A program made the position numbers and the translations under genes. From contig NZ_JACVEE010000003.1 of the NCBI RefSeq assembly GCF_015355755.1, positions 62,001 to 126,000 of the forward strand: a DNA stretch of 64,000 nt, in the 5' to 3' direction. Below, in pieces: positions 9,248-18,195 of this stretch (position 1 is its first letter; each line of letters opens with the position of its first letter). This DNA is from Nocardia sp. XZ_19_385. GTDB lineage: Bacteria > Actinomycetota > Actinomycetes > Mycobacteriales > Mycobacteriaceae. Below the pieces are notes generated by a model, which worked only from the letters and a program-made list of their open reading frames with translations, was not told the origin of the DNA and made no database searches.

Positions 9248-9778
9248 TCACCATGGTTGTTCTCCATTATGGAGATAGGCCACCTGGTTGTCGTCGCGTG
9301 CGGTCAGTGCTGCATGGACACGGTTCCAGACGTACGGGCGGAGCCGACATTGGACTTGGTCGAGGGTGCAGAATTCGTAGGCGTCGAGTTCGCCGTCGCC
9401 GATGCGAAGAGCGGCTGCCTGCGCGGGCGCGAGGATTCCGGCGTCGAAGACGAACATCAGCGAGTCATCCCAGGGACCGTGAGGTGCGACCCAATCCACG
9501 CAGAGCAAGTTGAGGTGATCCGGCGGAATGTGGAGGTGGAGTTCTTCCGCGAGTTCGCGGCCCAGCGCGACATCTGCCGGCTCGTTGGCCTCGGCCATGC
9601 CGCCTGGCAGGTCCCAGTCAGGTTTGTAGTTGGGGTCGACCACCAGGATCCGGCCCTCGGAGTCGAAGACCAAAGCATCCGCGCCGACGCGTTTGCGAGC
9701 TTGGATTGCGTTTCCCTCGGCTAGGTGGCGTTTCCAGGCCTCGGAGTCGCGACGGTACAGCGGCTCCACAGAGTTCAT
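9248..9778 (-). CDS. NUDIX hydrolase
   Basis: The 176-residue product has the NUDIX box running from GGMAEANEP to RELAEELHL, with the expected spacing of Gly, Glu, Arg-Glu and Glu-Glu. After the box come hydrophobic strands and a C-terminal helix. It starts at the ATG at 9778 and ends 111 bp before hemC on the same strand, so the two may be co-transcribed. The substrate is unknown; the length and the Ser/Asp-rich N-terminus do not match MutT or ADP-ribose types closely. Confidence 0.85.
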   Translation of the reverse strand: MNSVEPLYRRDSEAWKRHLAEGNAIQARKRVGADALVFDSEGRILVVDPNYKPDWDLPGGMAEANEPADVALGRELAEELHLHIPPDHLNLLCVDWVAPHGPWDDSLMFVFDAGILAPAQAAALRIGDGELDAYEFCTLDQVQCRLRPYVWNRVHAALTARDDNQVAYLHNGEQPW

Positions 9779-10345
9779 GAGATCAGATCCGAGGGACCAA
9801 CGGGGCCTGTTGCGTCGCGTGAGGCCACTAATGGGGGGCTACGACTGACTCGGGCTGCGCCGGCCGTCGGGCATGTCGTCCGCGTTTGCCGTGCATGGGC
9901 TGTACATGGGAGGCATCTGCTGACGGTTGGTCAACTAGAGGGCATTCGGTGGGCGAATCTATGTTGCAGCAGGGTGGGTATGAAGCGGGCTCCGTGACGT
10001 CATCTCTGAGCACCGGTGACTCGCGGGGTATCGGCACGGCCGCTCGCCATCGCCGTGGGCGACGACGAGCGTCCTGATCTGCCGCCGCTCCTGGCCATGC
10101 GGCGAACTCCGGGACTAGCGAGGCCAAATCATATGGACAGCAACGTCTTTGCGCTGGCCCACGGCGAGCTGGCTGAATGCTGGTGCCACGCCATGCTGAT
10201 GGGTTTGACCCGCGTACGCCGCTGGCCTGCCGTGAGAGATCCACCGCCAACACCCGACCGATCTGACGACGGTCTGGTGCATCTGGCATCTGCTGTGGCG
10301 CCAACTGGAGACGACGACTCCTCGGCGCACCCCAACGATGCCTAA
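9779..10345. other. 567-bp intergenic stretch without a credible gene
   Basis: Short open frames exist on both strands but lack family motifs and convincing ribosome binding sites. I see no strong hairpin or RNA gene. The stretch must contain the promoter for the NUDIX gene ending at 9778 and any terminator for the operon ending at 10346. Confidence 0.5.
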
Positions 10346-10786
10346 TCAGGTTGCCCGATACTTCTCCAGCACATCCTTCACCGCGTCGGTGACCGGTGGC
10401 TCTTCGGCCAGGCTGGTCCAAGTGTAGGCGTCGTGTTCGGTCAGCTCGACCGGTTCGGGGTCCACCACGTCGACGGTGAAGTTGAACTGTCGGCTCTTCT
10501 TGCCGCTGCCGGACTGGTAGTCGAACTCTCCCAGGTACTTTCGGATGCCAGCAATTTTGAGCCCGGTCTCCTCCTTCACCTCGCGGATGAGGGCCTGGTC
10601 GAGGGCTTCGCCCGGATCGACCTTGCCACTGGGCAGTTCCCAGATGCCGCCCATGAAGTCGTCGGCCGGCCGTTGCAGCAGTAGGACTTTACCCTCGTGC
10701 GCGACGACGGCGCCGACGACGAGCTGTTGCACCTCGTCGCGTTGGGCTTCGTCTGTCAGCTTCTCCAACAGCGTGGATTCGATCAT
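10346..10786 (-). CDS. NUDIX hydrolase (MutT-like)
   Basis: The 146-residue, single-domain product has the MutT arrangement: VVGAVVAHEGKVLLLQRP, then the NUDIX box from SGKVDPGEAL to REVKEETGL. It starts 6 bp after the aminotransferase stop, so it is the last gene of the oxidoreductase-aminotransferase operon. In such a position it could hydrolyse a nucleotide-activated sugar or clear an unwanted nucleotide by-product, which is inference from context only. Confidence 0.87.
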   Translation of the reverse strand: MIESTLLEKLTDEAQRDEVQQLVVGAVVAHEGKVLLLQRPADDFMGGIWELPSGKVDPGEALDQALIREVKEETGLKIAGIRKYLGEFDYQSGSGKKSRQFNFTVDVVDPEPVELTEHDAYTWTSLAEEPPVTDAVKDVLEKYRAT

Positions 10787-10792
10787 CGATCC

Positions 10793-12046
10793 CTATCCTT
10801 TCAACTCAGTGTGGTGCTCGGTGACTTTGCGGATGGCTTCGATGTAGCGGTCAACGACCGGCAGATCCTCTTCCCGGTGCCAGACCGGCAGTTTGAGCGT
10901 GGCGTGATGGATCTCCTCAGCCCGCGGGTAGTCGCCAGGCGCATAGGCCAGTTTGCCGGTGAATGCCGGGAACAGTGGTCCTGGTTCCTGGAACAGCGGA
11001 AGCAGATTGAGCGGACAGGTGGAACCAGGACGGTCGATCTCGGCGCAGCCTTCGGCCAGCAGTGCCGCGTGGAACCGTTCGACGGGCACATCATCGAAGG
11101 CATCGGCGGCGTACTGCATGGTGAGTCCATACCACGCCGAGCGAACCCCTTGGTCGGCCCACGGCATCGTCAGACCCGGCAACTCGTCGAGTTCTTCGGC
11201 GAGGTATTCGGCAATGCGCTTGCGTCCATCGAGATAGTCGTCCAGGTGCGGAAGTTGTTCCAGCGCAACCGCCGCGGCGAGCGGATGGATGCGGTGTTTG
11301 AGGCCCAGGCCAGTGACGGCGTAGCGGCTGAGTTCTCTCTCGGCCGGGATCTCGCTGCGGCAGCGCTTGTTGTACTGCCCGTGCAGCAGTACTTGGTGAT
11401 AGACCTCGTCATCATCGGTCAGCACGAAACCACCTTCGCCTGCTGATAGCGGTTTGGGACCATTCATGCTGAACGCGGCGGCGCGTCCGAATGTGCCGAC
11501 CTTCTTGCCACCCACGCTTGCCCCATGAGCGTGGGACGCGTCTTCAAGCAGTTGCACGCCGTAGGTGTCAGCCAGTCTTTTCAGGGTCTGGATCTGGGCG
11601 GGCATGCCCCACATGTGCGTCACCACAATGGCTTTGGTCCGGTTGGTGATCCGCCGGGGAACGTCGTGTGGATCGAGGTTGCCACGGGCATCACAATCGG
11701 CCAGTACTGGTACAGCGCCGAGGTGCAGGAGCGGGGTTGCCGTAGCGAAGAAGGTGTAGGCGGGCACGATGACTTCATCACCCGGCCCAATCCCACAGGC
11801 GGCATACATCGAGTACAGGGCTGCGGTGCCCGAGCTGGTCAGGACGGCGCGGTGCACACCGAAGTAGCGCTGCATGGCATCTTCCAATTGGGCTATCACA
11901 CCGGAGCGGTTGTAGATGGAGATGCCATCACGTAGTTGATCGAGCACGGCGCTGGTGGTTGCGTCGGTCAGCGGCGGCCACGAAAAGTGCGGTGCCGCTT
12001 CACGGATAACGGGTTCGCCGCCGAGAAGAGCTAGCGAAGAGGTCAC
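10793..12046 (-). CDS. DegT/DnrJ/EryC1/StrS-family PLP aminotransferase
   Basis: These fold-type I PLP enzymes aminate ketosugars or aminocyclitols, or make aminohydroxybenzoate. The 417-residue product has SSGTAALYSMYAACGI (PLP phosphate site), GDEVIVPAYTFFATATP, LLEDASHAHGA (the Asp contacting the PLP pyridine), and SMNGPKPLSAGEGG, whose Lys is the Schiff-base residue. Its ATG overlaps the stop of the Gfo/Idh/MocA oxidoreductase gene. Oxidoreductase-aminotransferase pairs of this kind (for example NtdC/NtdA or RifL/RifK) oxidise a sugar carbon to a ketone and then aminate it, so an amino sugar or aminocyclitol is a reasonable guess. Confidence 0.92.
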   Translation of the reverse strand: MTSSLALLGGEPVIREAAPHFSWPPLTDATTSAVLDQLRDGISIYNRSGVIAQLEDAMQRYFGVHRAVLTSSGTAALYSMYAACGIGPGDEVIVPAYTFFATATPLLHLGAVPVLADCDARGNLDPHDVPRRITNRTKAIVVTHMWGMPAQIQTLKRLADTYGVQLLEDASHAHGASVGGKKVGTFGRAAAFSMNGPKPLSAGEGGFVLTDDDEVYHQVLLHGQYNKRCRSEIPAERELSRYAVTGLGLKHRIHPLAAAVALEQLPHLDDYLDGRKRIAEYLAEELDELPGLTMPWADQGVRSAWYGLTMQYAADAFDDVPVERFHAALLAEGCAEIDRPGSTCPLNLLPLFQEPGPLFPAFTGKLAYAPGDYPRAEEIHHATLKLPVWHREEDLPVVDRYIEAIRKVTEHHTELKG

Positions 12047-13149
12047 AGTAGCTCCTGTGGGTTGATGGGGTTGCGGGTGCGTGCGGCTTCGTAGCAGGCC
12101 GCAACGAATGCCATGTGGGCCAGGTTGTCGGCGGGGGCGCTGAGATTGGGGCGATTGCCTTCGATGACGCGGTGGAAGTAGTCGATCTGGCAGGCGGCGG
12201 CGGATGGCCAGGCTTGTTCGCGCGTTAGTGACTCGATGACGTCGCCTCCGTTCGTCAGCCGGCGGATGCGACCACGTTCCAGGTGGACGATGCCCTCCGA
12301 GCCGACCAGCCGAATCTCCTCGGCTTTGGGGCCGACGAAACGGGATAGCAGTAGTGAGCCGTACAGACCGCTGTCGTATGAGAAGTGAATGAGCGCAGTG
12401 TCTTCGGCGTCGTAGCTACGATCCGGCCTGGCGCTGACGGATAGGTCGGCGGTAATGCTGTCGGGTAGGCCGAAGTACCACAGAATCAGGTCGATCAGGT
12501 GGTAACCCATATCGATCACGCAGCCGCCCCCGGCTTTGGCCGTGACGCCGCGCCAGCCGTCGGACGGATCGTCTATATGCAGGGTGTAGCGTGCGTCCAC
12601 CAGAAACGGCGTTCCGATCTGGTCGGCCAGCTGGGTAAAGCTGCCGTAGATCGGGTTGAAGCGGCGCTGCAGGGTGACCATCAGCTGGATACCGGATTGT
12701 TCGCACAAGTCGGCTAGTTCGATGGCCTCGATCAGGGTGGTGGCGAACGGCTTCTCCTTGAGTACGTGGACCCGGTGCTGTGCGGCAGTCTCGATCACCC
12801 TTCGACCAACGTCGTGCGGCACACATATGACCACAAAATCGAGCTGCTCCTGCTCGAACATCTGCTGGAAATCGGTGTATCCGGAAACCTGGTGCCGCTG
12901 CTTCTGTGCGGCCACGACTGCTGGATCCTCATCGCAGACGGCAACCAGCTGGGTGGTGCTGGAAGCGACCAGTCCCGGTAGATGGTCGACCACAGCCTGG
13001 CGGCCAAGTCCAACGACCCCCGCTCGCAGCACCGGTCGGCATTCCGTTGCGGCTCGCTTTGTGCGCCAAGATGGTTCGATTCCGGGTCGGATGATTCGCG
13101 GTGCGAGGCCGCTGCCAACGGTCCCGTGAAGTGAGCCGCACGGTTTCAT
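12043..13149 (-). CDS. Gfo/Idh/MocA-family NAD(P)-dependent oxidoreductase
   Basis: The family oxidises or reduces sugar hydroxyls with NAD(P). The roughly 368-residue product has an N-terminal Rossmann motif (AGVVGLGRQAVVDHLPGL), the catalytic EKP of VHVLKEKPFATT, and the second-domain motif GGGCVIDMGYHLIDL with its conserved Asp and His. The ATG at 13149 is used because it sits in an ATGA overlap with the upstream small gene; an extra 25-30 residues precede the Rossmann fold. It is followed directly by the aminotransferase, its likely pathway partner. Confidence 0.92.
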   Translation of the reverse strand: MKPCGSLHGTVGSGLAPRIIRPGIEPSWRTKRAATECRPVLRAGVVGLGRQAVVDHLPGLVASSTTQLVAVCDEDPAVVAAQKQRHQVSGYTDFQQMFEQEQLDFVVICVPHDVGRRVIETAAQHRVHVLKEKPFATTLIEAIELADLCEQSGIQLMVTLQRRFNPIYGSFTQLADQIGTPFLVDARYTLHIDDPSDGWRGVTAKAGGGCVIDMGYHLIDLILWYFGLPDSITADLSVSARPDRSYDAEDTALIHFSYDSGLYGSLLLSRFVGPKAEEIRLVGSEGIVHLERGRIRRLTNGGDVIESLTREQAWPSAAACQIDYFHRVIEGNRPNLSAPADNLAHMAFVAACYEAARTRNPINPQELL

Positions 13150-13436
13150 GAGATCCCCCAGTTTGGTAAGGCGATGCTGCGGGCGATAGCCAGCTCGCAC
13201 CAGGTGGTGACAGTGCCACCGCTATCGCGGAGCCGGGCATAGCGGCGGCTCAAAGTAGCAACCCGTTGGTTGAATTCCAGGCCGGTCACGGACTGAGCTG
13301 CTCGTGCATCACTGACTTCAAGCACCAGGTTCTGCTCGGTACGGCCGAGAAGAACGGTCAGCAGCTTCGATCCGGTGCCCGGCCCCGTATCGAGACGCAG
13401 ATAGCCATGCCCCAGCGGTCTCATCGTCATCCCCAT
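13146..13436 (-). CDS. Small hypothetical protein, first gene of the aminotransferase operon
   Basis: About 96 residues from the ATG at 13436; ATGs at 13430 and 13424 are equally possible. GGAG lies 9 bases before 13436. The stop forms an ATGA overlap with the oxidoreductase start, the main reason to believe it is expressed. The sequence (HGYLRLDTGPGTGSK, QNLVLEVSDARAAQS, ATLSRRYARLRDSGGT) fits a small soluble alpha/beta protein. No family recognised. Confidence 0.45.
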   Translation of the reverse strand: MGMTMRPLGHGYLRLDTGPGTGSKLLTVLLGRTEQNLVLEVSDARAAQSVTGLEFNQRVATLSRRYARLRDSGGTVTTWCELAIARSIALPNWGIS

Positions 13437-13581
13437 CCGGGCTCCGCACGGGGCTACCAAAACGGAAAGCTGCCGGTAGAGCCAATCGCGGCCCCTAGGG
13501 TCGGAACCTTCCCTTCCAGGGTCGGCGGAAATGAGGCCAAGCAAGAGGGCAAGTTACGGGGCAGACACCGTCCGGCCGCCA

Positions 13582-13614
13582 CAGTCGGCTGGGCTGGATA
13601 AACTGAGCCGACTG
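13582..13614. promoter_or_regulatory. Inverted repeat upstream of XRE/TPR regulator
   Basis: CAGTCGGCT (13582-13590) is perfectly repeated in inverse orientation as AGCCGACTG (13606-13614). It lies in the roughly 200-bp spacer between the divergent operon starting at 13436 and the regulator starting at 13635, so it is a candidate operator for that regulator. Confidence 0.4.
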
Positions 13615-13634
13615 GTTAATCGGCAAGGGGGCAT

Positions 13635-14945
13635 ATGCCACCGAACGTGCAGCTGCAACAGCGACGCGAGGCGACACCATCACGGGTCGAGCCTGGGCGT
13701 GCGATGGGCCGCGCCGAACTTGCCGAAGCGGTGAACGATTATCTGTGGCGTACACACCACGAACGCCGTGAACTTGATGCCCGCACTATCGCCCGCTATG
13801 AGCGCGGAGTCGTCAGGTGGCCGAACGAGCACTACCGCGAAGCCTTCCGTGCTGTTCTAGGCGCGACCGATAATGAACTCGGCTTCATCCCATCCCGTCA
13901 GCGACGGGAAGACGCCCAACATCCCGATAACACGCTGGCCGTGAATCTGTTCAGCCCGTTCGATCCGGGGGTCGTCCCGACCACGTACCTCGGACTGAGC
14001 ACACCAGATGACAAGCCGATTGGCCGCGTTGGATGGAGCGAGGTCGAGCAAGTGCAGGCGGCCACATGGGAGGCAGCGTCGACCGAGAACATGCACGGTG
14101 GTGGGTCGGCGAGCGCAGCCGCGGGCGCACAGCTCAGCCGCTTCGTTCGGCTGCTTGATGGGCAGGCCGCACCGACCATGCGGCGTGCGCTGCTCGAAGC
14201 AGTGGGAAACCTCAGCGGCGTCGCCGGGTATGCCGCCTTCGACATCGGCGACTACCCGGTGGCCGAGCGCCGCTTCCGGTTAGCGCTGTGGTGTGCCGAC
14301 AACGCCGGATCCTGGGAACTGCGCGCCAGCACGCTGGCGGATATGGCCCGGAAAATGGCGTATGTCGGCAACACCGACGGCGCACTGTCGTTGATCGAAC
14401 TCGCGCAAGTCCGATCCGACCGTCTGTCGGCCACTGCCCGCGCCATGCTCGCCGCACTGCGAGCCCAGTTCCTGGCCGCAGCCGGCCGAATCGACGAGGC
14501 CCTCAGTGAAGTTGCCCGGTCCGACGAACATTTCGCCGACCGCATGCCCGCCACCGATGCTCCCTGGCTGTGCTACTACGACACCGCCGAACACCTCGGC
14601 AGCACCGGTAAAGCGCTGATTCCCGTTGCGAAGGCACGGAAGCGTATTGAGTTGGCAGCACCCAGGATTCGTGAAGCCGTTGCACTGCAAGGAACCGACT
14701 ACCCGCGGTCGCGAACGTTCTCACTCACCCGACTGGCCACCCTGACGATGCAGTTGGACGACCCTAGAGAAGCCGCCGCGATCGGTCTGCAAGCCACACA
14801 GCAGGCCACCGCATTTCGCTCGCAACGCATCCAGAACGAGCTCCGCACCCTGGCAGCGGCTGCGGCGCCACGGCGACGGATGACTGAAGTGGCGGAGCTG
14901 CGATACGCCATTGCCAGCAGCACAACAACGGGTTCGGTGCGATGA
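13635..14945 (+). CDS. XRE-type regulator with TPR-like C-terminal region
   Basis: The 436-residue product starts at the ATG at 13635, after AAGGGGG. An N-terminal helix-turn-helix region (GRAELAEAVNDYL, then LDARTIARYERGVVRWPNEH, residues about 25-75) is followed by a long helical array typical of TPR repeats (YPVAERRFRLALWCADNAGS, ATARAMLAALRAQFLAAAGR). The last codon overlaps the APH gene start (ATGA). It is divergent from the amino-sugar-like operon and probably controls it, itself, or both. A second regulator/kinase pair of the same design is at 18196-20513. Confidence 0.85.
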   Translation: MPPNVQLQQRREATPSRVEPGRAMGRAELAEAVNDYLWRTHHERRELDARTIARYERGVVRWPNEHYREAFRAVLGATDNELGFIPSRQRREDAQHPDNTLAVNLFSPFDPGVVPTTYLGLSTPDDKPIGRVGWSEVEQVQAATWEAASTENMHGGGSASAAAGAQLSRFVRLLDGQAAPTMRRALLEAVGNLSGVAGYAAFDIGDYPVAERRFRLALWCADNAGSWELRASTLADMARKMAYVGNTDGALSLIELAQVRSDRLSATARAMLAALRAQFLAAAGRIDEALSEVARSDEHFADRMPATDAPWLCYYDTAEHLGSTGKALIPVAKARKRIELAAPRIREAVALQGTDYPRSRTFSLTRLATLTMQLDDPREAAAIGLQATQQATAFRSQRIQNELRTLAAAAAPRRRMTEVAELRYAIASSTTTGSVR

Positions 14946-15826
14946 GTCCGGCTAACTCGATTGACGAGGTGCTCACCAAAGCTGCGGAAATTAGCGGCGT
15001 CGATGTGCGTGGGGCCGAGCTAATTCGCGACGGCTCCCACGGCGTCTACCGGTTGGCCCATGAGATCGTGGCCAGGATCGGGCAGCCCGGCAGCATTGAC
15101 GCCGCTCAGCGCGAACTCCGTATCTCCCAGTGGCTGAACGATTCCGGCATCCCGACAGTTGAGTCCGAAGCGTCACGGTCGCAACCGATCGTCGTCGCTG
15201 ACCGTCCGGTCACCTGGTGGAAGCTGATCCCGGACCACCGTCCATCGACGCCGGGCGAGCTGGCCGCGATGCTGCACGCGCTGCACGCGCTCGCGCCCCC
15301 AATCGAATTCGAGCTCCCGACCTACGACCCCTTCACGGGGCTCAAGGAGCGCATCACCACCGCGGGCATGCTCGACCAGGACGATAGGGCATGGCTGCTT
15401 CAGCACAGCGCCCGCCTACACGAACAGTACGATGCATTGCCAGATCCCCCCTCGCGCTGCGTGATTCATGGCGATGCCTGGCAAGGCAACCTGGTGGTTC
15501 CGCCATCGGGAATCCCGACAGTTCTCGACCTCGACCAGGTGTCGATCGGCCGGCGCGAGTGGGATCTCATCCAATTGGCTGTGGACTACGTGGATTTCAG
15601 CCGCGTGCCTAGGGACGACTACCGGTCGTTCGTCGAGGCGTACGGCGGCTATGACGTCACTGGATGGCCCGGCTTCCGGGTCCTCGCCGACATCCAGGAG
15701 CTGCGGTGGGTCGCGTTTGCGGTGGCACAATCGGCCAGCAACAGCAATGCCGCTTTCCAGGCGAAACACCGGATTGCATGTTTACGCGGACAGGTGCCGC
15801 CGCCATGGCAGTGGGAAGCGTTGTAG
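14942..15826 (+). CDS. APH-fold phosphotransferase
   Basis: These protein-kinase-like enzymes phosphorylate small molecules such as aminoglycosides, amino sugars or choline. The 294-residue product has the catalytic loop CVIHGDAWQGNLV (HGDxxxxN) and the metal motif VLDLDQVS followed by REWDL. It starts inside the preceding regulator gene by an ATGA overlap, so the two are coupled. Given the nearby oxidoreductase-aminotransferase operon, a phosphorylated amino sugar is one possible substrate. Resistance activity cannot be inferred from sequence alone. Confidence 0.85.
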   Translation: MSPANSIDEVLTKAAEISGVDVRGAELIRDGSHGVYRLAHEIVARIGQPGSIDAAQRELRISQWLNDSGIPTVESEASRSQPIVVADRPVTWWKLIPDHRPSTPGELAAMLHALHALAPPIEFELPTYDPFTGLKERITTAGMLDQDDRAWLLQHSARLHEQYDALPDPPSRCVIHGDAWQGNLVVPPSGIPTVLDLDQVSIGRREWDLIQLAVDYVDFSRVPRDDYRSFVEAYGGYDVTGWPGFRVLADIQELRWVAFAVAQSASNSNAAFQAKHRIACLRGQVPPPWQWEAL

Positions 15827-15987
15827 GGCGGTCCCCAGAACAGCAAGGCGAAGCCACTGTTGGCTGACCGGCTTGAGGCAGCGCTCGATACGATTCGGGG
15901 CGGTACAACGGTGATTTGCGAGCAGGGCGTCCGGTCGCCTGGCTGAGCTTGGAGCAACTTGTTGGTAGAGACCAGAGAGTGGATCGA

Positions 15988-16677
15988 GTGACTAACCGCC
16001 CATACGTCCTGTTGAGCTGCGCAGCATCCCTCGACGGCTATATCGACGACAACACCAGTGAACGCCTCCTGCTCTCCAACGACGCCGACTTCGATCGGGT
16101 CGACGAAGTCCGAGCACAATGCGACGCAATCCTCGTCGGCGCCAGCACAATCCGCCGCGACAACCCGCGGCTGCTCGTGCGCTCCGAAGCTCGACGCGCT
16201 AGCCGCCTGGAACGGGGACTGACCGAGACCCCGACCAAGGCCACCATCACCCGAAACGGTGACCTTTCCTCTGACGCGCAGTTCTTCGCCGCTGGCGAGA
16301 CAGACAAGGTCGTCTACGCAACCTCGTCAGGGTTCGACAAGACCCAACAGGCAGTCGGGGCAGTCGCCGACGTCGTCGACGCAGGCGACCCGGTCAACTT
16401 CGAACTTGTACTCGCCGATCTCGCCCGACGAGGAATCGGCAGACTCATGGTCGAGGGCGGCGGCAGCATGCACACCGAATTCCTCACCACCGGACTCGCC
16501 GACGAACTGCACTTGGTGGTGGCCCCGTTCTTCGTCGGCGACTCCGCCGCGCCCCGCTTCGTGAAGGACGGTGCTTTTCCCTGGAATAAGGATCATCGCG
16601 CGCGCCTTGCCAGCGCCACCCAGATCCAGGACGTCATCCTGCTGCGGTACGCGTTGTCCAACCGATTCCAGGATTAG
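15988..16677 (+). CDS. RibD C-terminal / dihydrofolate-reductase-like reductase
   Basis: The 229-residue product has the RibD_C layout: YVLLSCAASLDGYI at the N-terminus, AILVGASTIRRDNPRL, LARRGIGRLMVEGGGSMHTE (NADPH-binding GG and substrate region), and a C-terminal strand. In riboflavin synthesis this domain reduces the ribosylaminopyrimidine; stand-alone copies act in other pathways or are uncharacterised. I chose the GTG at 15988 because the protein then begins right at the first strand; the frame is open further upstream. There is no deaminase domain or other rib gene nearby. Confidence 0.85.
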   Translation: MTNRPYVLLSCAASLDGYIDDNTSERLLLSNDADFDRVDEVRAQCDAILVGASTIRRDNPRLLVRSEARRASRLERGLTETPTKATITRNGDLSSDAQFFAAGETDKVVYATSSGFDKTQQAVGAVADVVDAGDPVNFELVLADLARRGIGRLMVEGGGSMHTEFLTTGLADELHLVVAPFFVGDSAAPRFVKDGAFPWNKDHRARLASATQIQDVILLRYALSNRFQD

Positions 16678-16706
16678 CCACCGGCACAGAGAAAGCGCAT
16701 GCCGAC

Positions 16707-18134
16707 ATGACCTCTACACGCGACGCCGCCGACCCGTCACCCATACCGAGTAGCGACATGAAACTGGTCGACATCGGCGGATACCGGCTCGCGACCTACG
16801 TTGCAGGAGAGGGTAATCCGCCGGTGGTGTTCATCGCCGAATACACCGGTGCGGCCGCGATCTGGGATGGCGTGTGCGCCGCGTTGCAACAACCTTGCAT
16901 GACGGTCACCTACGACCGCCCCGGTCTCGGCAACAGTGACGATCTCCCCGGTGATGAACGTGCCCGGCCGCGAACCTGGGGCCAATCAGCCGAGGAACTG
17001 CATCGGCTGCTCGCCCTGCTGAACGTGGAGAGTCCGAGAGTGGTCGTCGGGCACTCCTACGGAGCCCTCATCGCCCGGGCATACGTCGAGCAGTGGCCCA
17101 ACGACGTGGCCGGCCTGGTCTTGTCCGAGACCTCCGACCCGAACCTGTACGAGGACGGATCATTCCCAGACTGGATGAACTATGAAGACGACAACGGCAG
17201 GGCGGGAACCCGATTCGACGTCCTCACCGGCGCGAAAGAGAATCGGAGCCTGCACCCACGGCCCGACTTACCCACCGTCGTGGTGACCGGCGCAGTCGGC
17301 CGCTGGGAGCGCGCAATCGGAAAACTGGACGAGTACGGCGGGAAAACCTGGCACGAGATCGATGACCTGTGGCAAGCCAACCAACATGCCATCGCGCAAC
17401 AAACACAGGCCGCACAGATCATCGCCCACACCGCAGGCCACCAACTATGCGTGGAGGCACCGGCTTTGATCGCCCGCGCCGTAGACGCCGTCGTTGCCGC
17501 TGTCCGCACCGGCACAGACATTCACCTCGACCCCGACCGCCGTCGGGGACGCCGGGGGCCGAGTCGTTCACCACTCGTAAGGGGGCGTGATCCGATGTGG
17601 ACTCTGCGGTCCGCCCGCGCCGGCGATGGTCCGCTGTTGCGGGACCTGCGACTGCGGGCGCTTCGTGATGCCGGGCATGCGTTCCTCGAAACTGTCGATC
17701 AGGCCGGGCGATTGGATGCCGCTGGCTGGGAAGCGCGCATCGCGCGGTATACGCGTCCTGGCCGTCAGGTCCTAGTTGTCGCCGAAGATCCGCACGCTGG
17801 TTCGTGGTGCGGGATGGCGGGGGCGTTTGTGGACAGTGAACGCGACAACCCAGAATTCGATCTGCCTGTGCACCAAGGAGATCGGTGGGCGATGATGTGG
17901 GGAACCTATGTCGCGCCCGCGAGTCGGGGGAAGGGGATGGCCGATCGCCTCTGCGAATCGCTGTTCACCTGGGCAGTCGAACAGGCCCGCGTTGATTGGC
18001 TCGGACTACACGTCCGCGATTCCAACAGTCACGCGATCCAGCTGTATCAGCGCCAGGGATTCCATGTCGTCAGCCGCAACTTCCATCCGGCGCTACGCGT
18101 GACCTCCCTAGTTATGGTTCGGCCTGTCATGTAG
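16707..18134 (+). CDS. Fused alpha/beta hydrolase - GNAT acetyltransferase
   Basis: Residues about 15-275 form an alpha/beta hydrolase: TYDRPGLGNSD and the nucleophile elbow VVGHSYGALIARAY. A charged linker rich in Arg/Asp/Pro leads to a GNAT domain (about 297-475) with the acetyl-CoA loop YVAPASRGKGMADRL and the C-terminal SNSHAIQLYQRQGF. The frame is continuous. However, an AAGGGGG motif is followed at the right distance by the ATG at 17595, so the GNAT domain could also be made separately from an internal start. Possibly two genes became joined by loss of a stop codon. Confidence 0.8.
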   Translation: MTSTRDAADPSPIPSSDMKLVDIGGYRLATYVAGEGNPPVVFIAEYTGAAAIWDGVCAALQQPCMTVTYDRPGLGNSDDLPGDERARPRTWGQSAEELHRLLALLNVESPRVVVGHSYGALIARAYVEQWPNDVAGLVLSETSDPNLYEDGSFPDWMNYEDDNGRAGTRFDVLTGAKENRSLHPRPDLPTVVVTGAVGRWERAIGKLDEYGGKTWHEIDDLWQANQHAIAQQTQAAQIIAHTAGHQLCVEAPALIARAVDAVVAAVRTGTDIHLDPDRRRGRRGPSRSPLVRGRDPMWTLRSARAGDGPLLRDLRLRALRDAGHAFLETVDQAGRLDAAGWEARIARYTRPGRQVLVVAEDPHAGSWCGMAGAFVDSERDNPEFDLPVHQGDRWAMMWGTYVAPASRGKGMADRLCESLFTWAVEQARVDWLGLHVRDSNSHAIQLYQRQGFHVVSRNFHPALRVTSLVMVRPVM

Positions 18135-18195
18135 TGGCTTTTTCAGCCCGGCGTGCCTCATCGGCAATACGCCGTGACTTTGTAAGGGGGCAGGG

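Noticed and set aside
10134..10345. Possible 70-codon plus-strand gene ending just at the NUDIX stop
   Set aside because: The first part looks mildly protein-like, but no ribosome site, overlap or motif supports it.
9828..10421. Long minus-strand open frame between the NUDIX genes
   Set aside because: It overlaps the 3' end of a real NUDIX gene, is Arg/Pro/Gly-rich without family motifs and lacks a ribosome binding site; it is typical of chance open frames in GC-rich DNA.
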